From: Candidatus Saccharimonadota bacterium
GTDB lineage: Bacteria > Patescibacteriota > Saccharimonadia > Saccharimonadales > Saccharimonadaceae
DNA length: 64,000 bases
Direction of reading: 5' to 3'
NCBI GenBank assembly: GCA_017545485.1
Contig: JAFWMY010000008.1
Span: 1-64,000 of the forward strand
A program made the translations under genes and the position numbers. The notes below the pieces were generated by a model. It worked only from the letters and a program-made list of their open reading frames with translations, did no database searches and was not told where the DNA came from. Positions 36,344-43,757 of this stretch are shown here, piece by piece. Position 1 is the first letter of the stretch. Each line of letters begins with the position of its first letter.

Positions 36344-36897
36344 GCTGGAAAAACGATCAAGTTTCATTAGCAGAGACGAATAAAATTTTATCTTTAGCAC
36401 AGGAATGTTTGGAGTGCGAGGGTGATTTCGTTGAAATGGGGTGTTATAAGGGAGATACGTCACTATTACTAGCAGAAATGCTTCGTAATAATGATAAGAA
36501 ATTATGGATTTATGACTCGTTTGAAGGTTTACCAGAAAAATCTGAAAAAGATAATTCGGTATTGGGGGAGAACTTTAAGAGAGGTGAATTATTTGCGACA
36601 AAAAGGGAAGTGAAAGAGAGGTTTTTAAGAGCAGGGCTGAAGGTTCCAATTATTAAAAAAGCATGGTTTGCTGATTTGACAAAAACAGATTTGCCAGAAA
36701 AGATTGCTTTTGCGTTTTTGGATGGAGATTTTTATGATTCGGTTAAAGATTCTTTAAAACTTATAATACCTAAGATGGTTTTGGGTGGAGTAATAATAGT
36801 ACATGATTATAATAACCCAGCTTTACCTGGCGTAAGAAAGGCTGTAGATGAATGGGGTGGCGCTAAAGATGGGAAATATAAGGTAGTATTGCTTTAA
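36340..36897 (+). CDS. TylF-like SAM-dependent methyltransferase
   Basis: 185 aa. GDFVEMGCYKGDTSLLLAEML is the SAM-binding motif; IYDSFEGLPEK, AFLDGDFYDSV and IIVHDYNNPALPGVRKAVDEW match the TylF/macrocin O-methyltransferase family, in which the Asp residues bind a metal. GTG start in a 4-bp overlap with uvrA, so it is coupled to uvrA although no functional link is known. It may methylate a sugar of the surface glycan. Shorter than typical TylF (~250 aa), lacking the N-terminal part. Confidence 0.82.
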   Translation: MSWKNDQVSLAETNKILSLAQECLECEGDFVEMGCYKGDTSLLLAEMLRNNDKKLWIYDSFEGLPEKSEKDNSVLGENFKRGELFATKREVKERFLRAGLKVPIIKKAWFADLTKTDLPEKIAFAFLDGDFYDSVKDSLKLIIPKMVLGGVIIVHDYNNPALPGVRKAVDEWGGAKDGKYKVVLL

Positions 36898-36917
36898 GAT
36901 AGGTTGGAACTACAAAA

Positions 36918-36944
36918 TTAGCACTCGTGTCTTTACAGTGCTAA
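36918..36944. promoter_or_regulatory. CIRCE operator of groES-groEL
   Basis: TTAGCACTC-N9-CAGTGCTAA, one base from the CIRCE consensus (the second arm normally starts with G). It lies just upstream of TGCTATAAT (36951-36959). HrcA binding is expected; hrcA is not in the window. Confidence 0.9.
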
Positions 36945-36986
36945 TTTTTGTGCTATAATAGGGGTAGAAAAGGAGTTAATAGTTTT

Positions 36987-37241
36987 ATGTCACTAAAACC
37001 ATTAAAAGATCGTGTGGTTGCGATAATAGAAAAACCATTAGAAAAGACGAAAGCGGGGATTTTGCTTGGAGAAGCAAAAGAAAAACCGGCCTATGCAGTT
37101 GTAGAGTCAGTGGGACCAGAAGTAAAAGGTGTAAAAAAAGGCGATAAAATTGTGTATAAAGAATACTCAACTACGGAGATAAAACACGATAATAAAGATT
37201 ATATTATTCTGAAAGAAGAAGATATTTTAGCTACTTTGTAA
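36987..37241 (+). CDS. groES: GroES co-chaperonin
   Basis: 84 aa, shorter than the usual 94-97. LKPLKDRVVAIIE, a mobile loop EKTKAGILLGEAKEKP, and GDKIVYKEYSTTEI show the family. Start set by AGGAG at 36971-36975 and by alignment; an upstream in-frame ATG at 36948 lies inside the promoter. It caps GroEL during protein folding. Expression is controlled by the CIRCE element upstream. Confidence 0.95.
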   Translation: MSLKPLKDRVVAIIEKPLEKTKAGILLGEAKEKPAYAVVESVGPEVKGVKKGDKIVYKEYSTTEIKHDNKDYIILKEEDILATL

Positions 37242-37308
37242 ACTGTGGAAAAGTTGTGGAAAACTTTTGTAGTGATAAGGGTAGATTTATAATAAATAAG
37301 GAGAAAAA

Positions 37309-38922
37309 ATGGCAAAGAAAATATATTATGAGGCAGAAGCACGAGAAAAGGTGCTTTCTGGTGCAAAACAGTTGTACGATGCGGTCAAAGTGACGTTTGG
37401 CCCAAAAGGTAAAAATGTAATTATTGAAAAGGAATATGGCGCTCCGGTGATTACGCACGATGGAGTAACGGTCGCAGAGGCAGTTGAGCTACCTGCAAAG
37501 GACGAGACGTTAGGTGAAGCAGTTGGAGCGAAGTTAATTAAAACTGCAGCTCAGAAGCTAAATAAAGTAGCCGGTGATGGTACCACTACAGTGACTGTAT
37601 TAACATACAATATTTTAAACGAAGCAAATAAGTTAATTGCGGCCGGAATGAATCCGATGGAGCTTCGTCGGGGGATTGAAAAAGCTGGAGCTGAAGTTGT
37701 AGCCGGGATTGATAAAGTTTCTGAAAAAATTGAAGGCGACTCCAATAAAGTAGCGGAAGTAGCAACGATTTCGGCAGGAGATGAAGAAATTGGTAAGTTA
37801 ATTGCGGAAGTAATTGCAAAAATTGGCAAGGACGGGGTAGTGACGGTTGAAGCTGGTCAAGGTTTGACTATGGAACAAGAGATTGTGGAAGGATTTTCAT
37901 ATGATAAAGGTTATTCTTCGCCATTCTTTGTTACTGACGTGAATAGGCAAGAAGCTGTGTTTGAAAAACCGTTGATTTTAGTGACAGATAAAAAGATTTC
38001 TGCCGCTTCGGATATTTTGCCTCTTTTAGAAAAGGTGGCACAAAGTGGCAAAAAAGATTTAGTAATTATTGCAGAAGAGGTGGAGGGTGAGGCTTTAAGT
38101 TTATTAGTACTTAATAAACTTAAAGGGGTATTTAATTCATTAGTGCTAAAAGCTCCTTCGTTTGGCGATAGGCGAAAAGAAATAATGGAAGATATTGCTA
38201 TTCTGACTGATGCAACAGTAGTGTCTGCAGATAAGGGATTGAAGTTGGAAGAAGTAGGAATGGAAGTGTTAGGTTCAGCGGCTAAGGTGATTGCGGAAAA
38301 AGATTCTACGACGATTATTAAGGGTGCAGGTGCTAAAAAGGCGATTGCTGATAGAATTTCTTTAATTCATACTTTTGCTGGTAATGCAAAATCCGATTAC
38401 GAACGAGAGGAATTTGAAAAAAGAGCGGCGGCTTTGTCTGGTAAAGTAGCCGTGATCAAGGTAGGAGGAGCTACTGAGACAGAAATTGATGAAAAAAAAT
38501 TTAGAGTGGACGATGCTGTAGCGGCAACTAAGGCAGCTTTGGCTGAAGGGATTGTAACTGGTGGAGGCGTAACTCTTGTGAATGCTGCTGCTAAGTTGGA
38601 CGAGAAAGACGCTGGAGCAAGGATTGTGAAGAACGCACTAAAAACTCCATTTATACATATTATGGAGAATGCAGGTCTTAATGCGCAGGCGCTTTTGGCT
38701 GAGGTTGAAAGTGCTAAATCGGGCTTAGGCGTGAATGTAATGACACCAGAGAAAGGTTTGGTAGATTTGAAGAAATCTGGTGTGATTGATCCTGCAAAGG
38801 TGACAAAGGAAGCTGTAAAGAATGCCACTTCTATCGCAGCGACGGCGATTACAATGGGAGCACTGATTTGTGAAATACCTGAAGAAAAGCCGGCAACGCC
38901 TGATATGGGAATGGGATATTAG
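37309..38922 (+). CDS. groEL: GroEL chaperonin
   Basis: 537 aa, normal length. VTFGPKGKNVIIEKEYGAP, VAGDGTTTVTVLTYNIL with the ATPase Asp, and ATSIAATAITMGALICEIPEE at the end are diagnostic. The C-terminal tail is DMGMGY instead of a long GGM repeat. AAGGAG lies 5 nt before ATG, and a second TATAAT (37288-37293) may give an extra transcript. A strong terminator follows. Confidence 0.98.
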   Translation: MAKKIYYEAEAREKVLSGAKQLYDAVKVTFGPKGKNVIIEKEYGAPVITHDGVTVAEAVELPAKDETLGEAVGAKLIKTAAQKLNKVAGDGTTTVTVLTYNILNEANKLIAAGMNPMELRRGIEKAGAEVVAGIDKVSEKIEGDSNKVAEVATISAGDEEIGKLIAEVIAKIGKDGVVTVEAGQGLTMEQEIVEGFSYDKGYSSPFFVTDVNRQEAVFEKPLILVTDKKISAASDILPLLEKVAQSGKKDLVIIAEEVEGEALSLLVLNKLKGVFNSLVLKAPSFGDRRKEIMEDIAILTDATVVSADKGLKLEEVGMEVLGSAAKVIAEKDSTTIIKGAGAKKAIADRISLIHTFAGNAKSDYEREEFEKRAAALSGKVAVIKVGGATETEIDEKKFRVDDAVAATKAALAEGIVTGGGVTLVNAAAKLDEKDAGARIVKNALKTPFIHIMENAGLNAQALLAEVESAKSGLGVNVMTPEKGLVDLKKSGVIDPAKVTKEAVKNATSIAATAITMGALICEIPEEKPATPDMGMGY

Positions 38923-38929
38923 AATATAA

Positions 38930-38960
38930 AATAAGCCCCGTAAAAGGGGCTTATTTTTTT
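38930..38960 (+). terminator. Terminator after groEL
   Basis: AATAAGCCCC / GGGGCTTATT stem with a GTAAAA loop and a T run to 38960. Confidence 0.92.
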
Positions 38961-38973
38961 GTGTGAGGTGGGT

Positions 38974-39552
38974 TTACATTTTATCAATAGACTCTACAAG
39001 GTAGAGAAGTGCTTCAGCACGTTCAGTTTCGTCAGGGATTTCTTTAGCTGTGCGATAAGCTGGTTCAAGAATTGTATAATCTCGTAAATCTTCAAACACG
39101 CTACGATAAATGTTGAATTTTTGAGAGGCTGTCATATTGAGCCTGTCTAGTAGTGGTAGCAAGTCACGAAGTGCAGCTTCCTTAATTTGGTGCATATTGA
39201 GGTTTTCGGCAGGCTGGCTGATTGGCTCTGGAGCAGGGGCAGGTGGTTCTGAAGCAGGGGCAGGTGGCACCGGAATGTCGGCTGGAGCAGGAATATTTAA
39301 CTCAGGAATATTAACTGCTTCTAACGGGGCGATGCCTTCTGGGGCTTGCTCAACGACGGCAAGTTTGGGTTCTGGAAATGGACCGACTGGTTCACCAAGT
39401 TCGCCGGTATCACCTTCTGGAACAGATGAAGGAGCGGCTACGGGATCGGAAAAAACCGGATCGATATTAGTTTTGTTTGTGATGTCGTCAATAGCTTTTT
39501 GTAGATCGTTGTCTACAGTCGGCTCATTAGTAGTTGCTTGATTTTGGTCCAT
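38974..39552 (-). CDS. Hypothetical Pro/Ala/Glu-rich cytoplasmic protein
   Basis: 192 aa. Residues 1-~120 are low-complexity and rich in Pro, Ala, Glu (PVPPAPASEPPAPAPEP); residues ~125-190 form a compact helical domain (ALRDLLPLLDRLNMTASQKF, YRTAKEIPDE). No membrane segment. ATG at 39552 is preferred because AAAGGTGGG precedes it; a GTG nine bases upstream is also in frame. TGCTATAAT at 39587-39595 is the likely promoter. I do not recognise the family. Confidence 0.75.
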   Translation of the reverse strand: MDQNQATTNEPTVDNDLQKAIDDITNKTNIDPVFSDPVAAPSSVPEGDTGELGEPVGPFPEPKLAVVEQAPEGIAPLEAVNIPELNIPAPADIPVPPAPASEPPAPAPEPISQPAENLNMHQIKEAALRDLLPLLDRLNMTASQKFNIYRSVFEDLRDYTILEPAYRTAKEIPDETERAEALLYLVESIDKM

Positions 39553-39602
39553 TTTGCCCACCTTTTAATATTAATACTTATGTTTAATTATAGCACAGAT
39601 TT

Positions 39603-40070
39603 TTATATACGCAAGAAGTTTACAATTTTATCCAGAAAATCTAACTTGACTTCTTCCATAGGTAAATGTGCTCCGAGAATATCTACAATTTGTTCGCCGT
39701 TACCTTCGGAAAAATAAACTTTAGTGCTGAGGCTGAAACGTTTTTTGGGAATAAGAACAGCGGAAAAATAACTACCTTCTTTAAGGATGCCAAAAGCTTT
39801 ATAATTTTCGTATTTATGAAGGATAGTTCCTTCGGTGAGCCCTTCGTTATTTAAAATATAATTGATTTTGCGGGGAGGGCGAAAAACGGAGATTAGGATA
39901 GCTACGACGCTAAGAATAATTAGAACTAGAAAAGTCCACCAACCTAGAAAAACAGATAGAACACATAGGCCGGCAGCTATTACAAAAAGGCCAACATACC
40001 ACCAAAAATTGCGATCGCGAACGATGTATTCTTCGGCTTGCCAAGAGATTTCGTTTGTGCTTTTTGCCAT
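39603..40070 (-). CDS. Two-span membrane protein, unknown function
   Basis: 155 aa. Two closely spaced membrane helices (~24-65: WWYVGLFVIAAGLCVLSVF, WTFLVLIILSVVAILISVF) are followed by a ~85-aa cytoplasmic domain with a beta-rich, PH-like pattern (INYILNNEGLTEGTILHKYENYKAFGI). TGATACAAT ends 6 nt before the ATG, so the mRNA should be leaderless. Family unknown to me. Confidence 0.75.
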   Translation of the reverse strand: MAKSTNEISWQAEEYIVRDRNFWWYVGLFVIAAGLCVLSVFLGWWTFLVLIILSVVAILISVFRPPRKINYILNNEGLTEGTILHKYENYKAFGILKEGSYFSAVLIPKKRFSLSTKVYFSEGNGEQIVDILGAHLPMEEVKLDFLDKIVNFLRI

Positions 40071-40118
40071 ACTTTAATTGTATCATAATTTCTGAAAATA
40101 TGATAAAATAATGTGAAT

Positions 40119-40211
40119 GGAGGGTTACCCAAGTGGTTGAAGGGGTCTCATTGCTAACGAGATAGTCTGGGGCAACCTGGAGCGAGGGTTCAAATCCCTC
40201 ACCCTCCGCCA
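40119..40211 (+). tRNA. tRNA-Ser (GCU)
   Basis: Acceptor GGAGGGT pairs with ACCCTCC; anticodon loop TTGCTAA gives anticodon GCT; a long variable arm as expected for Ser; T arm GAGGGTTCAAATCCCTC. CCA is encoded. TGATAAAAT at 40101-40109 is the promoter. Confidence 0.96.
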
Positions 40212-40274
40212 TAAATGAATGGCCATAAATGAATGGGGCTTTATTTTTTTTGAATAATGTGATATAATTGACTT

Positions 40275-40697
40275 ATGAAAAATGTTTTGAAATTATTATT
40301 ACCAGTGTTCATAATAGGGGGATTGTTATTGGTGGGAGCTACATCGGTTTCTGCCATGACTTTACAAGAGGGTGCAGAAATGGCAAGATGCGATGGATGC
40401 CCGAGAGATTTATTTGGAAATACTGGCGTATTTCGCCAGGTGACGAATACAATTTTGTATATTGTAGGTATTATTGCGGTGATAATGCTAATTATTGGTG
40501 GTATTAAATATGTGGTATCTGGTGGTGATTCCAAGAAAGTAACTGATGCAAAGAATACCGTACTTTATGCAATTATTGGTTTAGTGATTTCTGTGCTTGC
40601 GTTTGCGATTGTAAACTTCGTAATTAATGCATTGCCAAGTTCTGATGACGATAAAAAGGAAGAAACCTCTCTTTTAATTGAGACGACTGAGTGCTAA
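40275..40697 (+). CDS. T4SS pilin-like protein (VirB2/TrbC-like)
   Basis: 140 aa. A signal peptide (cleavage near VSA-M) and two membrane helices around a short positively charged loop: TILYIVGIIAVIMLIIGGIKYVVSGGDSKKVTDAKNTVLYAIIGLVISVLAFAIVNFV in outline. The GGIKYxxSGGDxxKVxxAKxT motif is shared with the three other pilin-like genes at 42-43.6 kb. Expected to form a pilus or channel with the VirB6/VirB4 proteins. Leaderless: TGATATAAT ends 6 nt before ATG. The 3' end overlaps the convergent ComF-like gene by 24 bp. Confidence 0.88.
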   Translation: MKNVLKLLLPVFIIGGLLLVGATSVSAMTLQEGAEMARCDGCPRDLFGNTGVFRQVTNTILYIVGIIAVIMLIIGGIKYVVSGGDSKKVTDAKNTVLYAIIGLVISVLAFAIVNFVINALPSSDDDKKEETSLLIETTEC

Positions 40698-41369
40698 GAT
40701 TGCAATTTGTAAATGATTTGCTCCAGCTTGCTGGAGCATTTTTGTGGCTGCCAAAAGGCTAGCACCAGTGGTCCAGACGTCGTCTAAAAGAATATAAGTG
40801 TTAGAGGGGTTGATGGTGTATTTTGGATTTAAAGCATAAGCAGAAGAGGCTTGGGATTGACGAGTTTTAAGGTCGGTGCCAACCTGGACGGTATTTTTAT
40901 TACGGAGGAGTAGTTTTGTAACATGATAATTTGAATTTAATTTTGCAAGATTTTTAGCAATAAGATAAGTGTGATCTAAGCCACGAGAACGGATATGTTT
41001 GCTAATAGTTGGAAGAGGAATGATTATGGTATTGGGATTTGGAGTCGGAAGGATGTGATAAAGTAGCTCTGCGAGTGGTTTTTTGAGGGCACGAATGGAA
41101 CGATATTTGTAATCGTGAATGAGAACGCCTAGAAGCTCCGTACGTTCGCCGATGATAAAAGTAGGAGGTAAATTATTCTGATGATTACGACAAATACCGT
41201 GTTTGTTTGGTTCTTTACAAATAGGGCATAAGTTTTGATGATTTTTTAAAATGTATTTTTTACAACGGTCGCATAGGATGCTTCCCGTGAGGCCACAACC
41301 CCTACAAGAGTGGGGAGCGATTAGGTCTAGAAGGCTTGGGAATGTTGTATTTTTTACATTTTTTGGCAT
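40674..41369 (-). CDS. ComF-like phosphoribosyltransferase-family protein
   Basis: 231 aa. An N-terminal zinc-binding part (CRGCG...CDRC...CPIC...C) and a C-terminal phosphoribosyltransferase fold with VWTTGASLLAA after an acidic ILLDD. This is the ComFC layout; ComFC acts in DNA uptake for natural transformation. Together with the nearby pilins it hints at DNA import, but no comEC or comEA is in the window. TAAAAT lies ~12 nt upstream of the ATG. Confidence 0.9.
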   Translation of the reverse strand: MPKNVKNTTFPSLLDLIAPHSCRGCGLTGSILCDRCKKYILKNHQNLCPICKEPNKHGICRNHQNNLPPTFIIGERTELLGVLIHDYKYRSIRALKKPLAELLYHILPTPNPNTIIIPLPTISKHIRSRGLDHTYLIAKNLAKLNSNYHVTKLLLRNKNTVQVGTDLKTRQSQASSAYALNPKYTINPSNTYILLDDVWTTGASLLAATKMLQQAGANHLQIAILALSRLN

Positions 41370-41432
41370 ATTTGCTTGATTTTACTATGAAACTAATATA
41401 TAATAAAGCATAACAATATAAGTGGAGGAAAT

Positions 41433-41945
41433 ATGGCTCGTACAAATAGTGACGATTTGCTGATGGAGGATGACCTCGCGGCTGCGTTCCTAGGGAATGA
41501 CGAAGAGCTTGCAGCTCCGGTTGAAACCGAGGAAACTGCCTTAATTGAGGATGATATTCCACAGGATGAAATCAGCGAACCAGTTGAAGATGAGTGGGAA
41601 AATACCGACGACTTTCCAGGACAACTTGCAGTAGATGTCTATGAAACCGCCGATAAATTAGTAGTTAAAGCTCGCACCGCTGGCATCTCAAAGTCTGATC
41701 TAGATGTCAGTATTTCCGACAATATTCTGACTATTTCTGGGGTTTTGTCGGGGGGTGAAGATGAGCAGACTACTAGATGGCATATTCAAGAATGTTATTG
41801 GGGCGAATTTTCACGAACGATTGCTCTTCCTGTACAGGTTCGTGAGGACGAAAATAGTGTAAAAGCGGAACTCAAAGATGGCGTGCTAACGATTACTTTT
41901 GAGAAAGAAAAGACTGAGCAGCCAAAGAAGATAGCGATTCAATAA
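41433..41945 (+). CDS. Hsp20/alpha-crystallin small heat-shock protein
   Basis: 170 aa. An acidic N-terminal region (~1-60) precedes an alpha-crystallin domain: LAVDVYETADKLVVKARTAG, LTISGVLSG, WGEFSRTIALP and AELKDGVLTITFEK. It holds unfolding proteins during stress. GGAGG precedes ATG by 5 nt; TATAAT lies near 41400. No CIRCE is seen here. Divergent from the ComF-like gene. Confidence 0.94.
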   Translation: MARTNSDDLLMEDDLAAAFLGNDEELAAPVETEETALIEDDIPQDEISEPVEDEWENTDDFPGQLAVDVYETADKLVVKARTAGISKSDLDVSISDNILTISGVLSGGEDEQTTRWHIQECYWGEFSRTIALPVQVREDENSVKAELKDGVLTITFEKEKTEQPKKIAIQ

Positions 41946-41967
41946 GGTGGTACTTGATGGTCAAAAC

Positions 41968-41991
41968 AATCCCTCTGATGAGGGATTTTTT
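41968..41991 (+). terminator. Terminator after hsp20
   Basis: AATCCCTC-TGAT-GAGGGATT stem-loop with a T run. Confidence 0.88.
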
Positions 41992-42036
41992 GATGTGTTT
42001 TTTTGTTTTTGTGTTCTGTGTTTTGTGATGGCAAAT

Positions 42037-42058
42037 AAAAAACGCCCCGAAGGGCGTT
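42037..42058 (-). terminator. Terminator after the pilin-like operon
   Basis: On the minus strand AACGCCC-TTCG-GGGCGTT is followed by a T run (A run at 42037-42042 on the plus strand). It closes the transcript ending at 42076. Confidence 0.88.
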
Positions 42059-42075
42059 GCTATGAATTGCTGTTT

Positions 42076-42399
42076 TTATGCCTGTGTGAGGATGTTTTTG
42101 ATAACAAAGTTAACGATTGCAAAGGCTAGAACACAAATGACTAAACCAATAACTCCATAAAGAATAGTATCTTTGGCTTTTTTAACTTTGGCTGCTTCGC
42201 CGGATGAAGTCATATAATTGATACCACCAATAATGATGACAACAACAGCAACGAGGCCAAGTACACCGAGAATGGCGTTGATGATGTTAATAATAATGGT
42301 AGTCAAATCGGTGTCAGCGTTATTGCCTGAAAACGGCCTAACTTCGCCGCCTCCTGTGTCAATAGGATCAGCAGCAAGCTTTGTAATAATGTCTTTCAT
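42076..42399 (-). CDS. T4SS pilin-like protein
   Basis: 107 aa with two membrane helices around INYMTSSGEAAKVKKAKDTILYGVIGL, the same pilin motif as its neighbours. Unlike the 137-aa and 251-aa pilins it has no clear signal peptide, only a ~30-aa polar N-terminus. CGATATAAT lies ~26 nt upstream, so it can be transcribed on its own. Confidence 0.85.
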   Translation of the reverse strand: MKDIITKLAADPIDTGGGEVRPFSGNNADTDLTTIIINIINAILGVLGLVAVVVIIIGGINYMTSSGEAAKVKKAKDTILYGVIGLVICVLAFAIVNFVIKNILTQA

Positions 42400-42462
42400 T
42401 TGGTTCCTTTATTTAATTTAATTATATTATATCGCTTTTTTAGATAAATGCAAGTATAAAAA

Positions 42463-42876
42463 CTATGTTGTTTCGTTGCCGCTATATATTATTCCAATTG
42501 CAAAGTTAACAATTACGAAGGCGAGTGCGCAAATTGCGAGGCCGATGGCTGCGTAAAGGATGGTTTTTCTGGCTTTTTCAAGTTTAGGGGCATCGCCAGC
42601 GGAGGTCATATAGCCAATGCCACCGATAATGATGAATACGACGGCTATCAGACCAGAAAGACCAATGATAACATTAAGAACAGATACAACAATTCCCGTA
42701 AGATTGTCACTATTGGAATTGCAACCAGCGGCGTCTTTGACGGATGGAGGAACATCTAGGTTACAAACGTCACTAGAAGGGTCGTCAGCAAAAACAGTAG
42801 CTGTTGGCATAATAGCAAGGCCGGTAAAAGATAGTAGGGTTAGGCCTAGGATTATTTTAGATAGTTTTGTTTTCAT
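42463..42876 (-). CDS. T4SS pilin-like protein
   Basis: 137 aa: signal peptide (to ~VFA-DD), a cysteine pair (CNLDVPPSVKDAAGC) and two membrane helices around IGYMTSAGDAPKLEKARKTILYAAIGLAIC. AGGAGG is 4 nt before ATG; the gene overlaps the end of the upstream pilin-like gene by 20 bp, so translation is coupled. Confidence 0.88.
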   Translation of the reverse strand: MKTKLSKIILGLTLLSFTGLAIMPTATVFADDPSSDVCNLDVPPSVKDAAGCNSNSDNLTGIVVSVLNVIIGLSGLIAVVFIIIGGIGYMTSAGDAPKLEKARKTILYAAIGLAICALAFVIVNFAIGIIYSGNETT

Positions 42877-43612
42877 GAACCTCCTTTGAAATAACGATTT
42901 GATTTGTTATATGATATGAGTTTTCTGCTTTGGCATCATTAATCATGTTGGTGACAAATGCGGTAATTATTTCGGCAAGTGCTACGATCGCGAGACCAAT
43001 TAATGCATAGAGGATTGTTTGGCGAGCTTTTTGAGCTTTTTGTGAATCGCCTGCAGAGGTCATATAAGATATGCCACCAATTATTATGAAAATTGCCGCT
43101 ATTAAGCCTGCGATGCCTACGACCCATTGGATGCTGCTAGTTACCATCAGATTGACATTAATGTTCTCTAGTGCAGCTCGGTCCGATAAATTACCATCAC
43201 TACCAATTAGCACAAAGCGGATGGTATTTAAGATGATATAGGCAGTTAAAACTATAGCTAATCCGATAAAGGCGTTTGCGAGGGTTTTTCTTCCAGTTGC
43301 AACTTTGTGGGGGTCGCCACCTGACAATGAATAGAGATAACCACCGTAAATAACAAAACCGAGTACTAAATAGGCAGCAATGACTGTGATATCAATCGCA
43401 ATGTTAGCGGCGATTTTCCAGATACCAGTTTTGAGCTCTTCTTCACCTTCAAAATTACCTATACCAAAGCACCATGAGGTGAGGCCTAGAAAAGGTTGAT
43501 TGCAATTGCTATCGTCAAAGTTTTCATCGGCAAAAACAGGGGTAGAAAAAACAGAGAAAGCACCTAAAACAGTTGCTAAGATGAGGATTATTTTAGTTAG
43601 TTTATGCTTCAT
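42857..43612 (-). CDS. Tandem (two-domain) T4SS pilin-like protein
   Basis: 251 aa: signal peptide (VFA-DE), cysteines CNQPFLGLTSWC, then two pilin-type units in series: GYLYSLSGGDPHKVATGRKTL (unit 1, ~80-155) and ISYMTSAGDSQKAQKARQTIL (unit 2, ~170-240). An internal duplication of the pilin unit with four membrane helices. First gene of the three-pilin operon; TGATAATAT lies upstream. Confidence 0.86.
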   Translation of the reverse strand: MKHKLTKIILILATVLGAFSVFSTPVFADENFDDSNCNQPFLGLTSWCFGIGNFEGEEELKTGIWKIAANIAIDITVIAAYLVLGFVIYGGYLYSLSGGDPHKVATGRKTLANAFIGLAIVLTAYIILNTIRFVLIGSDGNLSDRAALENINVNLMVTSSIQWVVGIAGLIAAIFIIIGGISYMTSAGDSQKAQKARQTILYALIGLAIVALAEIITAFVTNMINDAKAENSYHITNQIVISKEVHENKTI

Positions 43613-43697
43613 TTGATTAATAACTTATATCTATATATTATCATAAAATGACAAAAAGTCTAGCTTAAAAAATATGAGGAAAAACGGGGTTTATCTC

Positions 43698-43726
43698 TTG
43701 ACAAAAACGCTTATGTGTGCTATAAT
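43698..43726 (+). promoter_or_regulatory. Consensus sigma-70 promoter of the VirB6-like gene
   Basis: TTGACA (43698-43703), 17-bp spacer, TATAAT (43721-43726), with TGC before the -10. This is the only promoter in the chromosomal part where I see a full consensus -35. It is divergent from the pilin operon. Confidence 0.85.
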
Positions 43727-43757
43727 CGTAACATGCCTTGATTGGAGGCGTTTTTAT

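Noticed and set aside
41947-42129. 60-aa ORF after hsp20
   Set aside because: It spans two terminator hairpins and the antisense end of a pilin gene; no credible start signal.
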